Counted from the first letter of the stretch, positions 37,596 through 46,602 are shown. The stretch: DNA of 64,000 nt from Arthrobacter echini (GCF_008107445.1 NZ_VSLD01000006.1:1-64000); one strand, 5' to 3'. Program-made: numbers and translations. Notes: a model not told the origin generated them from the sequence alone.

Positions 37596-38854
37596 GCGAG
37601 GCCCTCGATGTCCGGAACGTCGCCTGGGACAGGGCGAGGCAGCTTGCACACAGTGCTGCCCGCGCCCTGCCCTTCCAGACGGTCAATCTGGCAGATGCCC
37701 TCGGTCAGACCCTCGCCGAACCCGTCCACGCACTCCAGGCCATCCCGCACTACGCATCGTCCGCGATGGACGGCTGGGCAGTGCGGGGGGAGCCGCCGTG
37801 GACGCTCGTGAGTCCGGCGGCACCCGAGGAACACCACCGCGGCAGGCCCGCGCCGCACGCCGACTCCGGCGAGGTGTCGCTGGCCCCCGGGGAGGCGACG
37901 TTCATCCTCACGGGAGGCGTGGTACCCAGCGACACCGAGGGGATCCTGCGGACCGAGCACGGGCTCGTCCGCGGTGACGTGCTCGACCGCAACGAGGACG
38001 CCCGGTCCGGCGAGCCGTCTCCGCGGGAGCACATCAGACCGGCGGGGGAGGAGGCCGAGGAGGGCTCCGAGGCCATCCGCGCCGGCGTGGTGCTCAATCC
38101 CGCGCAGATCGCGCTCGCAGCCGTCTGCGGCCACGACACCCTCGCCGTACTCCGGCCCCCGCGGGTCTCCCTGCTCATGACCGGCGACGAGGTGATCGAC
38201 CAGGGACTGCCGCACGCGGGCCAGGTGCGTGACACCTTCGGACCCCAGTTGCCGGGCTTCGTCTCGATGCTCGGCGGCCACGTGGACGTCGCGGGCCGCG
38301 CGAAGGACGACCTCGAGGACGTCATCGCGGCCATCAGCGCCGAGCCGACCGACGAGTTCTCGCTGGCCCGGGCCTCCGGCGACGTCCTGATCACCACGGG
38401 CGGTACGGGCAGCTCCTCCGCCGACCACATCCGCCGGGCGCTGACGGAACTCGGAGCCGAGCTGATCATCGACGGCATAGCCATGCGCCCCGGCCACCCG
38501 ACCCTGCTGGCACGACTGCAGGACGGCCGTTTCCTCGTCGGGCTGCCCGGCAACCCGCTCGCAGCGATGATGGCCATGCTCACGGTGGCCGGGCCCCTCA
38601 TCGCAGGGCTGCGGGGTTCTGCGCCGGCAGAACCGTCCACGGTCGTGACCGGCGAGGCCTTCGAGCCGCTTCCCGGCCGCAGTCGGCTCGTGCCGTTCCG
38701 GTCGGTGAACGGACGGGCTGTGCCGAGCACGCACCAGCGATCCGGCATGCTCCGCGGCCTGGCCGGGGCCGATGGCGTCATGGTGGTCCCGGCGGACGGC
38801 TGCGTGGAGGGCGACGAGGTGGCGGCGCTGTCCCTGCCGTGGGTGACGGGCTAG
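37592..38854 (+). CDS. moeA: Molybdopterin molybdotransferase
   Basis: 420 residues. MoeA inserts molybdate into adenylated molybdopterin. Motifs in order: the N-terminal SAMDGWAV loop (53-60), LTGGVVPSDTEG (109-120), TGDEV near 195, TGGTGSSSADH (269-279) and LPGNPLAAMM (318-327). The domain order I-II-III-IV is complete. It ends in a CTAG that is also the stop of the convergent lipoprotein gene. It closes the HNH-mobA-DUF6457-moeA operon. Confidence 0.93.
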   Translation: MSEALDVRNVAWDRARQLAHSAARALPFQTVNLADALGQTLAEPVHALQAIPHYASSAMDGWAVRGEPPWTLVSPAAPEEHHRGRPAPHADSGEVSLAPGEATFILTGGVVPSDTEGILRTEHGLVRGDVLDRNEDARSGEPSPREHIRPAGEEAEEGSEAIRAGVVLNPAQIALAAVCGHDTLAVLRPPRVSLLMTGDEVIDQGLPHAGQVRDTFGPQLPGFVSMLGGHVDVAGRAKDDLEDVIAAISAEPTDEFSLARASGDVLITTGGTGSSSADHIRRALTELGAELIIDGIAMRPGHPTLLARLQDGRFLVGLPGNPLAAMMAMLTVAGPLIAGLRGSAPAEPSTVVTGEAFEPLPGRSRLVPFRSVNGRAVPSTHQRSGMLRGLAGADGVMVVPADGCVEGDEVAALSLPWVTG

Positions 38855-39546
38855 GCCGCGACCACCTTGATGGTCGCGTACTGCTTCGATGCCTCGAAGG
38901 CGGCCGGATCCCCTTGTTCCCGGGCGTCCGCCTCGTAGGTCAGGATGCCGTAGGTCCGTGCTTCGAGGTCCGGTCCGACAGTGATCATGAGGCTGTAGTT
39001 CCCGGCGGCGTCGGCGATGGCCGTCTGGTCGTCCATGACGAAGGAGTCGGTGCGGTAGTAGCCCATCGAGACGATGACCTGCTGGCCGGGTTCGTACCCG
39101 CTACCGACGATGGTGAACGCTCCCCCTTGCGGGATCGACGTACTCGGACCACCGAAGTCCGGCGTCGTCGGAACGACGACACCCCCCGGCGCAGCCGGCA
39201 CCGCGGGCACTGCCGGAGTCTGCTCGACGGGGGCCGTCGGAGCGGGTGAAGGCGCGGGGGTCGTCGGTACGGGGGTCGTCGGCGCGGCAGTCGTCGGTAC
39301 GGGTGACGGCGCGGGGGTCGTCGGCGCCGGTGACGGTGCAGCAGGGGTGGTCGACGACGCCGCGCCGGAGGTCGGGGTGCTGGAGGACGCCGCGCTCGAG
39401 GACGGGGTGGTCGACGACGCCGCGCCGGAGGCCGACGCGCCGGAGGACTGCGGATCGGCTTCGGATGAGGCGCCAGGGGTGTTCGAGCACCCTGCGAGGA
39501 GTGTGGCGATGGTCGCGATGGCGACGACGGAGGGCAGCGTGCGCAC
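38851..39546 (-). CDS. Secreted Pro/Thr/Ser/Ala-rich lipoprotein
   Basis: 231 residues from GTG 39546, behind AGGAAG. A signal peptide ends in the lipobox LLAG-C20. Residues 21-115 are low-complexity repeats rich in Ser, Thr, Ala and Pro, such as TTPAPSP and PTTAAPT, a likely glycosylated or wall-spanning stalk. The C-terminal domain (about 120-231) has GGAFTIVGSGYEPGQQVIVSMGYY, which resembles a small beta-sandwich domain. Function unknown. Its stop shares the CTAG of moeA, from which it runs convergently. Confidence 0.85.
   Translation of the reverse strand: MRTLPSVVAIATIATLLAGCSNTPGASSEADPQSSGASASGAASSTTPSSSAASSSTPTSGAASSTTPAAPSPAPTTPAPSPVPTTAAPTTPVPTTPAPSPAPTAPVEQTPAVPAVPAAPGGVVVPTTPDFGGPSTSIPQGGAFTIVGSGYEPGQQVIVSMGYYRTDSFVMDDQTAIADAAGNYSLMITVGPDLEARTYGILTYEADAREQGDPAAFEASKQYATIKVVAA
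39344..39431. repeat. 60-bp-period direct repeat in the lipoprotein stalk
   Basis: A 28-bp exact segment at 39344-39371 recurs at 39404-39431. It lies inside the coding region for the Ser/Ala/Pro-rich stalk, within shorter imperfect repeats from about 39250. Such repeats can change copy number. Confidence 0.75.
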
Positions 39547-39801
39547 GATGAGGCTTCCTGGGTGGGAGGAGCGGTGGACGTCGGAGAACAGTCGAGCACG
39601 AGTACCGCACCGCATCCCCCGCATCGGACACTACTGGTCACGGGCGCCCTCTACCCTCCGGACTGCCGGCTTCGTTGGCAAACCGTTATCCACCGGCAGC
39701 GCGGGCCCTGCCGGCGTCGTCCACCCGCCGCGCCTCCACCCCCATCCCCGCCTCCATAGCCGCCCGGATCATCCGGATCGTCGGTGGTGCACGCGGTCAA
39801 C

Positions 39802-39807
39802 TAATCT
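39802..39807 (+). promoter_or_regulatory. Candidate -10 box of fdhD (TAATCT)
   Basis: TAATCT within CTAATCTTG, 42 bases before the fdhD ATG. The 302-base gap 39547-39848 otherwise shows no gene or strong hairpin; it must also hold the lipoprotein promoter. Confidence 0.45.
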
Positions 39808-39848
39808 TGGACGCAGGGCCGATGGTTGGGCCGGACGAAGGAGTAGGC

Positions 39849-40676
39849 ATGAACAGGGTCACGCAGCGACGGCGCATCACGAAGTTCCGTATCGGAGGGC
39901 AGACAGGGCGGCGCGAGGATGTCCTGGCAGGGGAGGAGCCCCTGGAGATCCGACTCGGTGGCCGCGCCTTCACGGTGACCATGCGGACCCCCGGGGACGA
40001 TTTCGACCTCGTCGCGGGGTTCCTCGTCTCGGAGGGCGTGATCTGGGAACCGGGCCAGCTGCCGAGCCTGCGCTACTGCGCCGGGGTGGACGACGACGGG
40101 CAGCAGACCTTCAACGTGGTGGAGGCCCAGTTGCGCCCCGGGGTGGAACTCCCCGACACCGCCATGGAGCGCCACGTCTACACCTCGAGCTCGTGCGGTA
40201 TCTGCGGGACGGCGTCGATCGACGCGGTCCGGAAGTCCTCCCGTTTCGATCTCGCCGTCGACTCCGCGCAGACCGACCTGGGCGTCCTGGCCGGGCTGCC
40301 CGATCGCCTGCGGGAGAGCCAGAAGCTGTTCGACCGGACCGGTGGCGTGCACGCGGCGGGCCTCTTCACGCGCGAGGGCGAACTCCTGTGCCTGCGCGAG
40401 GACGTGGGACGCCACAACGCCGTGGACAAGGTGGTGGGCTGGGCCCTGCGCGAGGGGATGCTGCCGCTGCGCGGGACCATCCTCCAGGTCTCGGGCCGGG
40501 CGTCCTTCGAACTCGTGCAGAAGGCACAGCTCGCCGGCATCCCCGTGCTGGCGGCCGTCAGCGCGCCATCGTCGCTGGCCGCGGATCTCGCGGACGATTC
40601 GGGCCTCACGCTGGTGGGCTTCAGCCGCGGGGCGTCGCTCAACTGCTACTCGCACCCCGACCGCATCGCCGCCTGA
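39849..40676 (+). CDS. fdhD: Formate dehydrogenase accessory sulfurtransferase FdhD
   Basis: 275 residues. FdhD passes sulfur from a cysteine desulfurase to the molybdenum cofactor, a step formate dehydrogenases need. The active-site cysteines are Cys116 and Cys119 in SSSCGICG. The C-terminal DVGRHNAVDKVVG and FSRG loops that bind the cofactor are present. ATG 39849 follows GAAGGAG. It is close to the mobA-moeA operon but transcribed separately. No formate dehydrogenase subunits are in the window. Confidence 0.95.
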   Translation: MNRVTQRRRITKFRIGGQTGRREDVLAGEEPLEIRLGGRAFTVTMRTPGDDFDLVAGFLVSEGVIWEPGQLPSLRYCAGVDDDGQQTFNVVEAQLRPGVELPDTAMERHVYTSSSCGICGTASIDAVRKSSRFDLAVDSAQTDLGVLAGLPDRLRESQKLFDRTGGVHAAGLFTREGELLCLREDVGRHNAVDKVVGWALREGMLPLRGTILQVSGRASFELVQKAQLAGIPVLAAVSAPSSLAADLADDSGLTLVGFSRGASLNCYSHPDRIAA

Positions 40677-40843
40677 TGTACTTGCCAGGGCGGGTGTAAC
40701 GCGGGTGGACGGTGGTTCTCCGCCGAACGCGCCGCCCAAGTATTCCACGACCCGTCGAGCCGCCGAGTACGTATCATGGTGGTGAATGGGTGGTGGCGGT
40801 CTGCAACCACGGACACCGTTCCAGTCGAGCGAAGGAGTACTCC

Positions 40844-41260
40844 GTGTCACGCGAAGCGAATCTTGAGGCGCAGGAAAAGATGGGCGAACTCATTGTCAGC
40901 GGCCAGCTCGATCGGCTCGGAGAAGTGTTTGCAGAGGACGTCGTCGATCACGACCCTGCGCCCGGCCAGGAGCCGGGTGTCGAGGGGATCAAGGGCTTCT
41001 GGCACACCTTCCGCACTGCATTCCCGGACGTGAATCTCGAGCCGCAGACGATTGTGGCCGATGAAGAGAATGTCGCCGTCGTGCTGACTGTGTCCGGCAC
41101 GCACCAGGGTGCGTTCATGGGTCTGGAGCCATCGGGTAGGAAATTCTCGGTCCGTGGCGTTCAGGTAGGACGGTTCGAAGACGGCAAGCTGGTGGAGCGC
41201 TGGGGAACTACGGATGAAGCGACATTGCTCAGCCAGATTCGCGGTGAAGCCCAGGCATGA
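40844..41260 (+). CDS. SnoaL-like ester-cyclase family protein
   Basis: 138 residues. A cone-shaped alpha+beta barrel of the SnoaL/NTF2 group is suggested by FAEDVVDHDPAPGQEPGVEGIKGFWHTFRTAFPD and the strand pattern DGKLVERWGTTDEATLL. Such proteins are cyclases, isomerases or simple binding proteins. GTG 40844 follows GAAGGAG. The upstream 167 bases contain a TATCAT -10-like box at 40772. Substrate unknown. Confidence 0.83.
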   Translation: MSREANLEAQEKMGELIVSGQLDRLGEVFAEDVVDHDPAPGQEPGVEGIKGFWHTFRTAFPDVNLEPQTIVADEENVAVVLTVSGTHQGAFMGLEPSGRKFSVRGVQVGRFEDGKLVERWGTTDEATLLSQIRGEAQA

Positions 41261-41383
41261 GCGGTGGATGGGTCACGTGGTGGTCAGGCAGTAGCCTGCT
41301 CCTCACGCGGTCCAGGTCATCGAGAACATTTCGCTCGCAGCCCGAGCCGCGGCGGGTACCGGACGATCTCTTCCACGGTGGTT

Positions 41384-42148
41384 CTAGAAGGGGTTGAGCA
41401 GGCGGTCCACGAAGCGCCGCGTGCGCTCGTGGTGGGGAGCGCGCAGCACCTGGTCCGGGTGACCGTGCTCCACGACCACACCCCCGTCCATGAAGACCAC
41501 CTCGTCGGCGACCTCCCGGGCGAAGGCCAGTTCGTGGGTGACGATCACCATGGTCCACTTCTCCTCGGCGAGCTCCTTGATGACCGTCAGAACCTCTCCG
41601 ACGAGTTCCGGGTCGAGAGCGGAGGTCGGTTCGTCGAACAGGAGCAGATCGGGCTGCAGCGCCAGCGCCCGGACGATGCCGACGCGCTGCTGCTGTCCAC
41701 CCGAGAGATTGAACGGGTGATCGTCGCGCTTGTCGGCGAGGCCCACGCGTGCCAGGAGCCGCTCCGCGTCCGCTATCGCCTCACGACGGGGGCGCTTCTG
41801 TACCTTGACAGGGCCCTCGATGACGTTCTCGAGGACCGTCATGTGCGGGAAGAGATTGTAGGTCTGGAACACCATGGCACTGCGGTCCCGTAGCGCCAGC
41901 GCATCCTTCTTCGAGACCTTCGGGCCGAAGTCGATCGCGGGCCCGCCACGGAAGGCCACCGTGCCGCCGTCGGGCGTCTCCAGGCCATTGAGGCAGCGCA
42001 ATACCGTGGTCTTCCCGGATCCGGAGGGACCCACGAGCGCCACCACCTGCCCGCTGTCGATGCGCAGATCGATGGACTTCAGGACCTGGTTACCGCCGAA
42101 GGACTTCTGCAGTGCGGTGGCTCTCAGGAGTGGGTCAGCGGGCGACAT
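41384..42148 (-). CDS. Polar amino-acid ABC importer ATPase
   Basis: 254 residues of the GlnQ/TcyN type. Walker A GPSGSGKTT (39-47), Q-loop FQTYNLFPHMTVLEN, signature LSGGQQQRVGIVRAL, Walker B LLLFDEPTSALDPE and VTHEL switch are complete. The insert KVSKKDALALRDR near residue 75-90 resembles cystine-type (TcyC/TcyN) ATPases. It overlaps the permease gene by 14 bases. Together with the binding protein it forms a complete importer. Confidence 0.92.
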   Translation of the reverse strand: MSPADPLLRATALQKSFGGNQVLKSIDLRIDSGQVVALVGPSGSGKTTVLRCLNGLETPDGGTVAFRGGPAIDFGPKVSKKDALALRDRSAMVFQTYNLFPHMTVLENVIEGPVKVQKRPRREAIADAERLLARVGLADKRDDHPFNLSGGQQQRVGIVRALALQPDLLLFDEPTSALDPELVGEVLTVIKELAEEKWTMVIVTHELAFAREVADEVVFMDGGVVVEHGHPDQVLRAPHHERTRRFVDRLLNPF

Positions 42149-42794
42149 AGCGGTCCAATCTCTTCTCGAGCGCGGACTGTCCGGTGGACAGGACGAGGCA
42201 GAAGACCCAGTAGATCGCCGCGGCCTCCATGTAGACGAGCATGAACTGCTGCGAGAAGGACGCGATCTGCTGTGCCTCGCGGAACAGTTCGCCCACGAGG
42301 ATCAGCGAGGCGAGGGAGGTGTCCTTGACGAGGCTGATGAACGTGTTGGACAGCGGTGGAACGGAGACGCGGGCGGCCTGCGGCAGGATCACGCGGCGCA
42401 GTGTGAGGGCGCGCGACATGCCGATGGTGTGGCCGGCCTCCCACTGGCCCTTCGGCACGGACAGGATCGCGGCCCGCAGGATCTCGGCGGCGTAGCCCGC
42501 GACATTGAGCGAGAACGCGATGATGGCGCTCGGCCACGGATCGATGGTCACGCCGAGGGAGGGGAGTCCGTAGAAGATCACGAACAGCTGCACCAGCAGG
42601 GGAGTGCCCCGGATGACCGAGACGTAGAAGCGGGCGATCGCCGAGAGGACGGGCTGCCCGCTGATGCGCATGAGGGCGATCACCAGTGCCAGCAGCAGCC
42701 CGAGCGCGAAGGATGCGAGCGCCAGCGGGATGGTGGCGGTCAGGCCGCCGGAGAGCATGGGCCAGAAGGAGGAGCGCAGCAGGTCCCAGTCCAT
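42135..42794 (-). CDS. Polar amino-acid ABC importer permease
   Basis: 219 residues with five or six transmembrane helices of the HisM/GlnP type. The cytoplasmic loop that meets the ATPase is visible: EAGHTIGMSRALTLRRVILPQA near residues 118-139. The IRGTPLLVQLFVIFYGLP segment (59-77) is typical of cystine and glutamine permeases. It lies 52 bases downstream of the binding-protein gene and overlaps the ATPase gene. Confidence 0.93.
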   Translation of the reverse strand: MDWDLLRSSFWPMLSGGLTATIPLALASFALGLLLALVIALMRISGQPVLSAIARFYVSVIRGTPLLVQLFVIFYGLPSLGVTIDPWPSAIIAFSLNVAGYAAEILRAAILSVPKGQWEAGHTIGMSRALTLRRVILPQAARVSVPPLSNTFISLVKDTSLASLILVGELFREAQQIASFSQQFMLVYMEAAAIYWVFCLVLSTGQSALEKRLDRYVAR

Positions 42795-42846
42795 CAGTCA
42801 GTTCCTCCGGGTCCGCCGACGCCGCTGCCTCCTCCCGCCCCCATGG

Positions 42847-43668
42847 TCACTCGCTGACGTCGGAGCCGAAGTACTTCTGCGAGATCTCCGCGAGCGTGCC
42901 GTCGGCGCGCAACTCGTCGAGCGCCGTGTCGATCGCGTCGACGAGCTCTGTGCTGCCCTTCCGGACGGCGACGGCGCTCATCGAGTTCTCCTCCGTGGTG
43001 GCCGCGATCTTGATGCCCTCGTTGCCATTGGTCTTCTGGTAGTCGAGGTAGGTCAGTTCGTCGTTGATCGTGGCATCGACGCGGCCCTGCTCGAGGAGCG
43101 TGACGGACTGCGCCCACCCCTCCACGGGCTCCACGTTCGCACCGCTCTCGTTCGCGAGCGTGTTCCAGTTGCTCGTGAGGGACTGCGCGGTGGTCTTGCC
43201 GTCCAGATCCTCGAAGGAGGAGATGTCCTCGTTGTCGGAGCGCGTGACGATCACGCCGGAGCTGACGGTGTAGGGCTCGGAGAAGTCGTAGGCCTCCTTG
43301 CGCTCATCCGTCATGGTGACCTGATTGGCGATCACGTCGAAGCGGCCCGCCTCCAGCCCGGCGAAGATCGCATCCCACTGCGTCTCCTCGAACTCGGCCT
43401 CCACGCCCATCCTTGCCGCGACGGCATCGATCACCTCGACGTCGTACCCGGTCAGGTCCCCGCTGCCGTCCTCGTGGAAGCTGAAGGGCCGGTAGGTGCC
43501 CTCCGTGCCGACGGTCAGTACTCCGGCGTCCTGGATCTCCTGGAGCGTGGTGGGACCGGCGGAGCCGGAGGCGCCGCCGGCATCGGGCGAATCGGCGCCG
43601 TCCGAGCAACCCGCGAGGGCCAGTGTGAGTGCCGCCGCGGCACCGAGGACGGACAGGCGGTGGGTCAT
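42847..43668 (-). CDS. Amino-acid ABC importer binding lipoprotein
   Basis: 273 residues. A lipoprotein signal peptide ends in LALAG-C21. The mature protein is an SBP_bac_3 family receptor with GVLTVGTEGTYRPFSFHE, LTGYDVEVIDAVA, WDAIFAGLEAGRFDVIANQVTMTDERK and the C-terminal DELRADGTLAEISQKYFG. These motifs are typical of polar amino-acid and cystine receptors; cystine is suggested by the ATPase type but is not certain. First gene of the importer operon. Confidence 0.92.
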   Translation of the reverse strand: MTHRLSVLGAAAALTLALAGCSDGADSPDAGGASGSAGPTTLQEIQDAGVLTVGTEGTYRPFSFHEDGSGDLTGYDVEVIDAVAARMGVEAEFEETQWDAIFAGLEAGRFDVIANQVTMTDERKEAYDFSEPYTVSSGVIVTRSDNEDISSFEDLDGKTTAQSLTSNWNTLANESGANVEPVEGWAQSVTLLEQGRVDATINDELTYLDYQKTNGNEGIKIAATTEENSMSAVAVRKGSTELVDAIDTALDELRADGTLAEISQKYFGSDVSE

Positions 43669-43811
43669 GGGGATCAATCCTTCTCGTGGTGATCGGACGT
43701 TGAACACTACTGAAGGCAACACCGCACCACCTACTTATTGTTCCGCAGTGTTGCGCGCGGCTGCCAGACTTGTGGGGAGCACGATCGTGCGCACCACCGG
43801 GAGGAATCACC

Positions 43812-45695
43812 ATGTCCATGGAAGGCGCAGCCTGGAGCTCGCTGTACAAGATCTCGACGGCGAAGGACGGCAGGCACGGCTTCTCGCGGGAATCGGTGCG
43901 GCGCATCCTCACCTTCGCCGTGCCGTACCGGACCATGCTGATCCTGTTCATCGTCCTGTCCATCGCCGGTGCCTTCCTGGCCGTGGCGACGCCGGTGCTC
44001 GCCGGTCAGGTGGTGGACGTCATCGTGGCCGAGGGCGAGGTGCGCACCATCGTCTGGCTCGCCGTCGTCATCGCCCTCGTCGCGGTGGCCGACGCCGGGG
44101 TGTCCCTGGTGACCCGCTGGTACTCCGCGCGGATCGGTGAGGGCGTGATCCTCGATCTCCGTACGGCGGTCTTCAACCACGTGCAGAAGATGCCGATCGC
44201 ATTCTTCACCCGCACCCGTACCGGCGCTCTGGTGAGTCGGCTGAACAACGACGTCATCGGCGCGCAGCAGGCCTTCAGCGGCACGCTGTCGGGCGTGGTC
44301 ACGAACATCGTGGCCCTGGCCCTGACACTGATCGTCATGCTCGGCACCTCCTGGCTGGTGACCGTCCTCGCCGTGATCATGCTGCCCATCTTCCTGATCC
44401 CCGCACGCCGCATGGGCAGCCGTCTCGCCGCGCTCCGCCGCGAGGCAGCGGATCACAACTCCGCGATGAGCACGCAGATGACCGAGCGCTTCTCCGCGCC
44501 GGGCGCCACGCTGGTCAAGCTCTTCGGCCGACCCGACGAGGAGGCCGAGGAGTTCCGGCTCCGCGCCTCACGCGTCCGGGACATCGGGGTGCGGACCGCC
44601 ATGCTGCAGTTCGTCTTCTTCACCGCCCTGATGCTCGTCTCGGCACTCGCGCTGGCCCTGGTCTACGGCCTGGGCGGCTTCCTGGCGCTCGCCGGCCAGC
44701 TCGACACGGGCGAGGTGGTCACGCTCGCCCTGCTGCTCACGCGCCTCTACGCACCCCTGACGAGCCTGGCGAACGCCCGCGTGGAGATCATGAGCGCGAT
44801 CGTCAGTTTCGAGCGTGTCTTCGAGGTCCTCGATCTCGAGCCGCTCATCCAGGAGAAGCCGGACGCCGGCACGGTGCCCGCCGGGCCGGTGTCCGTGGAG
44901 TTCGACGACGTCCGGTTCGCCTATCCGTCGGCGGACAAGGTCTCCCTGGCCTCCCTCGAGGAGGTCTCGACGCTCGACACCCGCGGCGGGGAGGAAGTGC
45001 TCCACGGGGTGTCCTTCCGGATCGAGCCCGGCCAGACCGTGGCACTCGTGGGTACCTCGGGTGCGGGCAAGTCGACGATCGCCCAGCTGGTGGCCCGGCT
45101 GTACGACGTCGACACCGGCGCCGTGCGACTCGGCGGGACGGACGTCCGGGACGTCACCTTCGCCTCCATGCGCCACTCCCTCGGGATGGTGACCCAGGAC
45201 GGTCATCTGTTCCACGAGACCATCCTGTCCAATCTCCGGCTCGCCAGGCCGGAGGCCACCCTGGACGAGGTCTGGGATGCCGTCCGGCGTGCACGCCTCG
45301 AGCCGCTCCTGCGGTCCCTGCCGGACCAGCTGGACACCATGGTCGGCGAGCGCGGCTACCGGCTCTCGGGTGGTGAGCGCCAGCGCATGACGATCGCACG
45401 CCTGCTGCTCGCCCAGCCGCGCGTGGTGGTTCTCGACGAGGCGACGGCGGCCCTGGACTCGACGTCGGAGGCGGCCGTGCAGTCGGCGCTCAGCGCCGCC
45501 CTCGAAGGCCGCACGGCGATGGTCATCGCCCACCGGCTGTCCACGATCCGCAGCGCGGACATGATCCTGGTGGTGGAGGACGGGTCCATCGTGGAACGCG
45601 GAACGCACGACGAGCTCCTGGCCATGGGCGGCCGCTACGAGGAACTCCACCGGACGCAGTTCGCCGTGCAGAAGACCCTGGCCGCCAACGAGTAA
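43812..45695 (+). CDS. ABC exporter (fused permease-ATPase)
   Basis: 627 residues. Six transmembrane helices (about 40-345) of the type I exporter fold precede an ATPase domain with Walker A LVGTSGAGKST (about 414-424), signature LSGGERQRMTIARL and Walker B VVVLDEATAALDS, then switch AHRLSTI. It probably works as a homodimer exporting lipids, drugs or peptides. ATG 43812 follows GGGAGGAATCACC. A very strong hairpin ends the transcript. A 35-residue soluble head and the insert EEVSTLDTRGGEE just before Walker A are unusual but in frame. Confidence 0.93.
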   Translation: MSMEGAAWSSLYKISTAKDGRHGFSRESVRRILTFAVPYRTMLILFIVLSIAGAFLAVATPVLAGQVVDVIVAEGEVRTIVWLAVVIALVAVADAGVSLVTRWYSARIGEGVILDLRTAVFNHVQKMPIAFFTRTRTGALVSRLNNDVIGAQQAFSGTLSGVVTNIVALALTLIVMLGTSWLVTVLAVIMLPIFLIPARRMGSRLAALRREAADHNSAMSTQMTERFSAPGATLVKLFGRPDEEAEEFRLRASRVRDIGVRTAMLQFVFFTALMLVSALALALVYGLGGFLALAGQLDTGEVVTLALLLTRLYAPLTSLANARVEIMSAIVSFERVFEVLDLEPLIQEKPDAGTVPAGPVSVEFDDVRFAYPSADKVSLASLEEVSTLDTRGGEEVLHGVSFRIEPGQTVALVGTSGAGKSTIAQLVARLYDVDTGAVRLGGTDVRDVTFASMRHSLGMVTQDGHLFHETILSNLRLARPEATLDEVWDAVRRARLEPLLRSLPDQLDTMVGERGYRLSGGERQRMTIARLLLAQPRVVVLDEATAALDSTSEAAVQSALSAALEGRTAMVIAHRLSTIRSADMILVVEDGSIVERGTHDELLAMGGRYEELHRTQFAVQKTLAANE

Positions 45696-45703
45696 CCCGG
45701 AGA

Positions 45704-45740
45704 CAGGTCAGGGATGGATCATCGATCCATCCCTGACCTG
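45704..45740. terminator. Strong bidirectional terminator hairpin
   Basis: A perfect 16-bp stem (45704-45719 with 45725-45740, 5-nt loop) lies eight bases after the ABC exporter stop and thirteen bases beyond the 3' end of the minus-strand tRNA-Arg. It can serve both. Confidence 0.88.
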
Positions 45741-45752
45741 CTGTACCCGAAG

Positions 45753-45826
45753 TGCCCCTGGCCGGAATCGAACCGACGACCTTCCCTTTAGGAGAGGGAC
45801 GCTCTATCCTACTGAGCTACAGAGGC
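45753..45826 (-). tRNA. tRNA-Arg (anticodon CCT)
   Basis: A complete 74-nt cloverleaf on the minus strand. Acceptor GCCTCTG pairs with CAGGGGC (one G-U), the anticodon stem is TCCCT/AGGGA with loop CTCCTAA (anticodon CCT; complement at 45790-45792), and the T-arm has GGTTCGATTCC. CCA is not encoded. It reads AGG codons, which are rare in this genome type. Confidence 0.96.
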
Positions 45827-45863
45827 TCGGACACGGTAGGGGTCCGTGTTCGGCGGTCCCAGC

Positions 45864-46502
45864 CTACCTGCTCCGCGCCGTGGTCCCCGCGCCGCCCCCG
45901 TCAGGCCCGTGGTGCACCATCCGGCGACGCCCGAAGACCGAGACGGCACCGCCCGCCAGGCTCACGAGGAGCAGTACCCACCGCAGTACGGTCAGGGTCG
46001 AGGCGAGCAGGACGTCGCCCGCCCCCGGTGAGGCCTGGGCCAGAACGGTGTCGATGGCGATGTTCTCCCACAGATCGGCCACCACGAACAGGAGCACCGG
46101 GGACCACAGCACCCAGCGGAGCCAGCGACGCGCGGTGTTGAGCTGGATGAGCAGGAGCCAGGCGAAGGCGAAGATCAGGGGGAAGAGGGTGCCCGCCGTC
46201 TTGTGCAGATAGCTCAGCTGACCGCGGGCGTCGTCGTCCATCGCCGCTCGCAGCCGCTCGACATACCCCACGTCGTAGCCGCCCACCATCATGTCCGGCA
46301 TGGCCAGGCCGTCAGCAAGCTGGGTCATCTGCCCGAGGGCCAGCAGGTGGAAGTACCAGAAGAGGAACACGGAGGCGACGGCAGCGGCGATGATGACCAG
46401 GCTCCCGTTGGAGCGTTGTAGCTGCGGCGGTGCGTCCGGTGTCCGGGGTGGCGGAGTGCCGGTGAAATGCTTCCGCGCGATCTGTGCTCGTGTTCGTGCC
46501 AC
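45864..46502 (-). CDS. Four-helix membrane protein, hypothetical
   Basis: 212 residues from a GTG at 46502. A basic head (1-33) is followed by four hydrophobic helices at about 34-57, 103-122, 128-150 and 167-190, and a basic/Gly-rich tail. A soluble loop (58-100) carries GGYDVGYVERLRAAMDDDARGQLSYLHKTAG. The arrangement could be an anti-sigma- or DoxX-like membrane protein, but no family motif is clear. The ribosome site is weak. Function unknown. Confidence 0.75.
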   Translation of the reverse strand: MARTRAQIARKHFTGTPPPRTPDAPPQLQRSNGSLVIIAAAVASVFLFWYFHLLALGQMTQLADGLAMPDMMVGGYDVGYVERLRAAMDDDARGQLSYLHKTAGTLFPLIFAFAWLLLIQLNTARRWLRWVLWSPVLLFVVADLWENIAIDTVLAQASPGAGDVLLASTLTVLRWVLLLVSLAGGAVSVFGRRRMVHHGPDGGGAGTTARSR

Positions 46503-46571
46503 AGTCCCAGTATGAACGATCCACAAACAGGGACAGGGAATCCTGTGAGTCCGCTGTGAATCTAGTTTCAA

Positions 46572-46592
46572 TTCAGTGACGCTTCCACTGAA
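46572..46592. promoter_or_regulatory. Inverted repeat upstream of the alanine symporter
   Basis: TTCAGTG and CACTGAA are perfect inverted arms separated by seven bases, in an AT-rich stretch unlike its surroundings. It lies 51 bases before the symporter start. Candidate operator; no known regulator assigned. Confidence 0.45.
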
Positions 46593-46602
46593 ATATCGTT
46601 TG

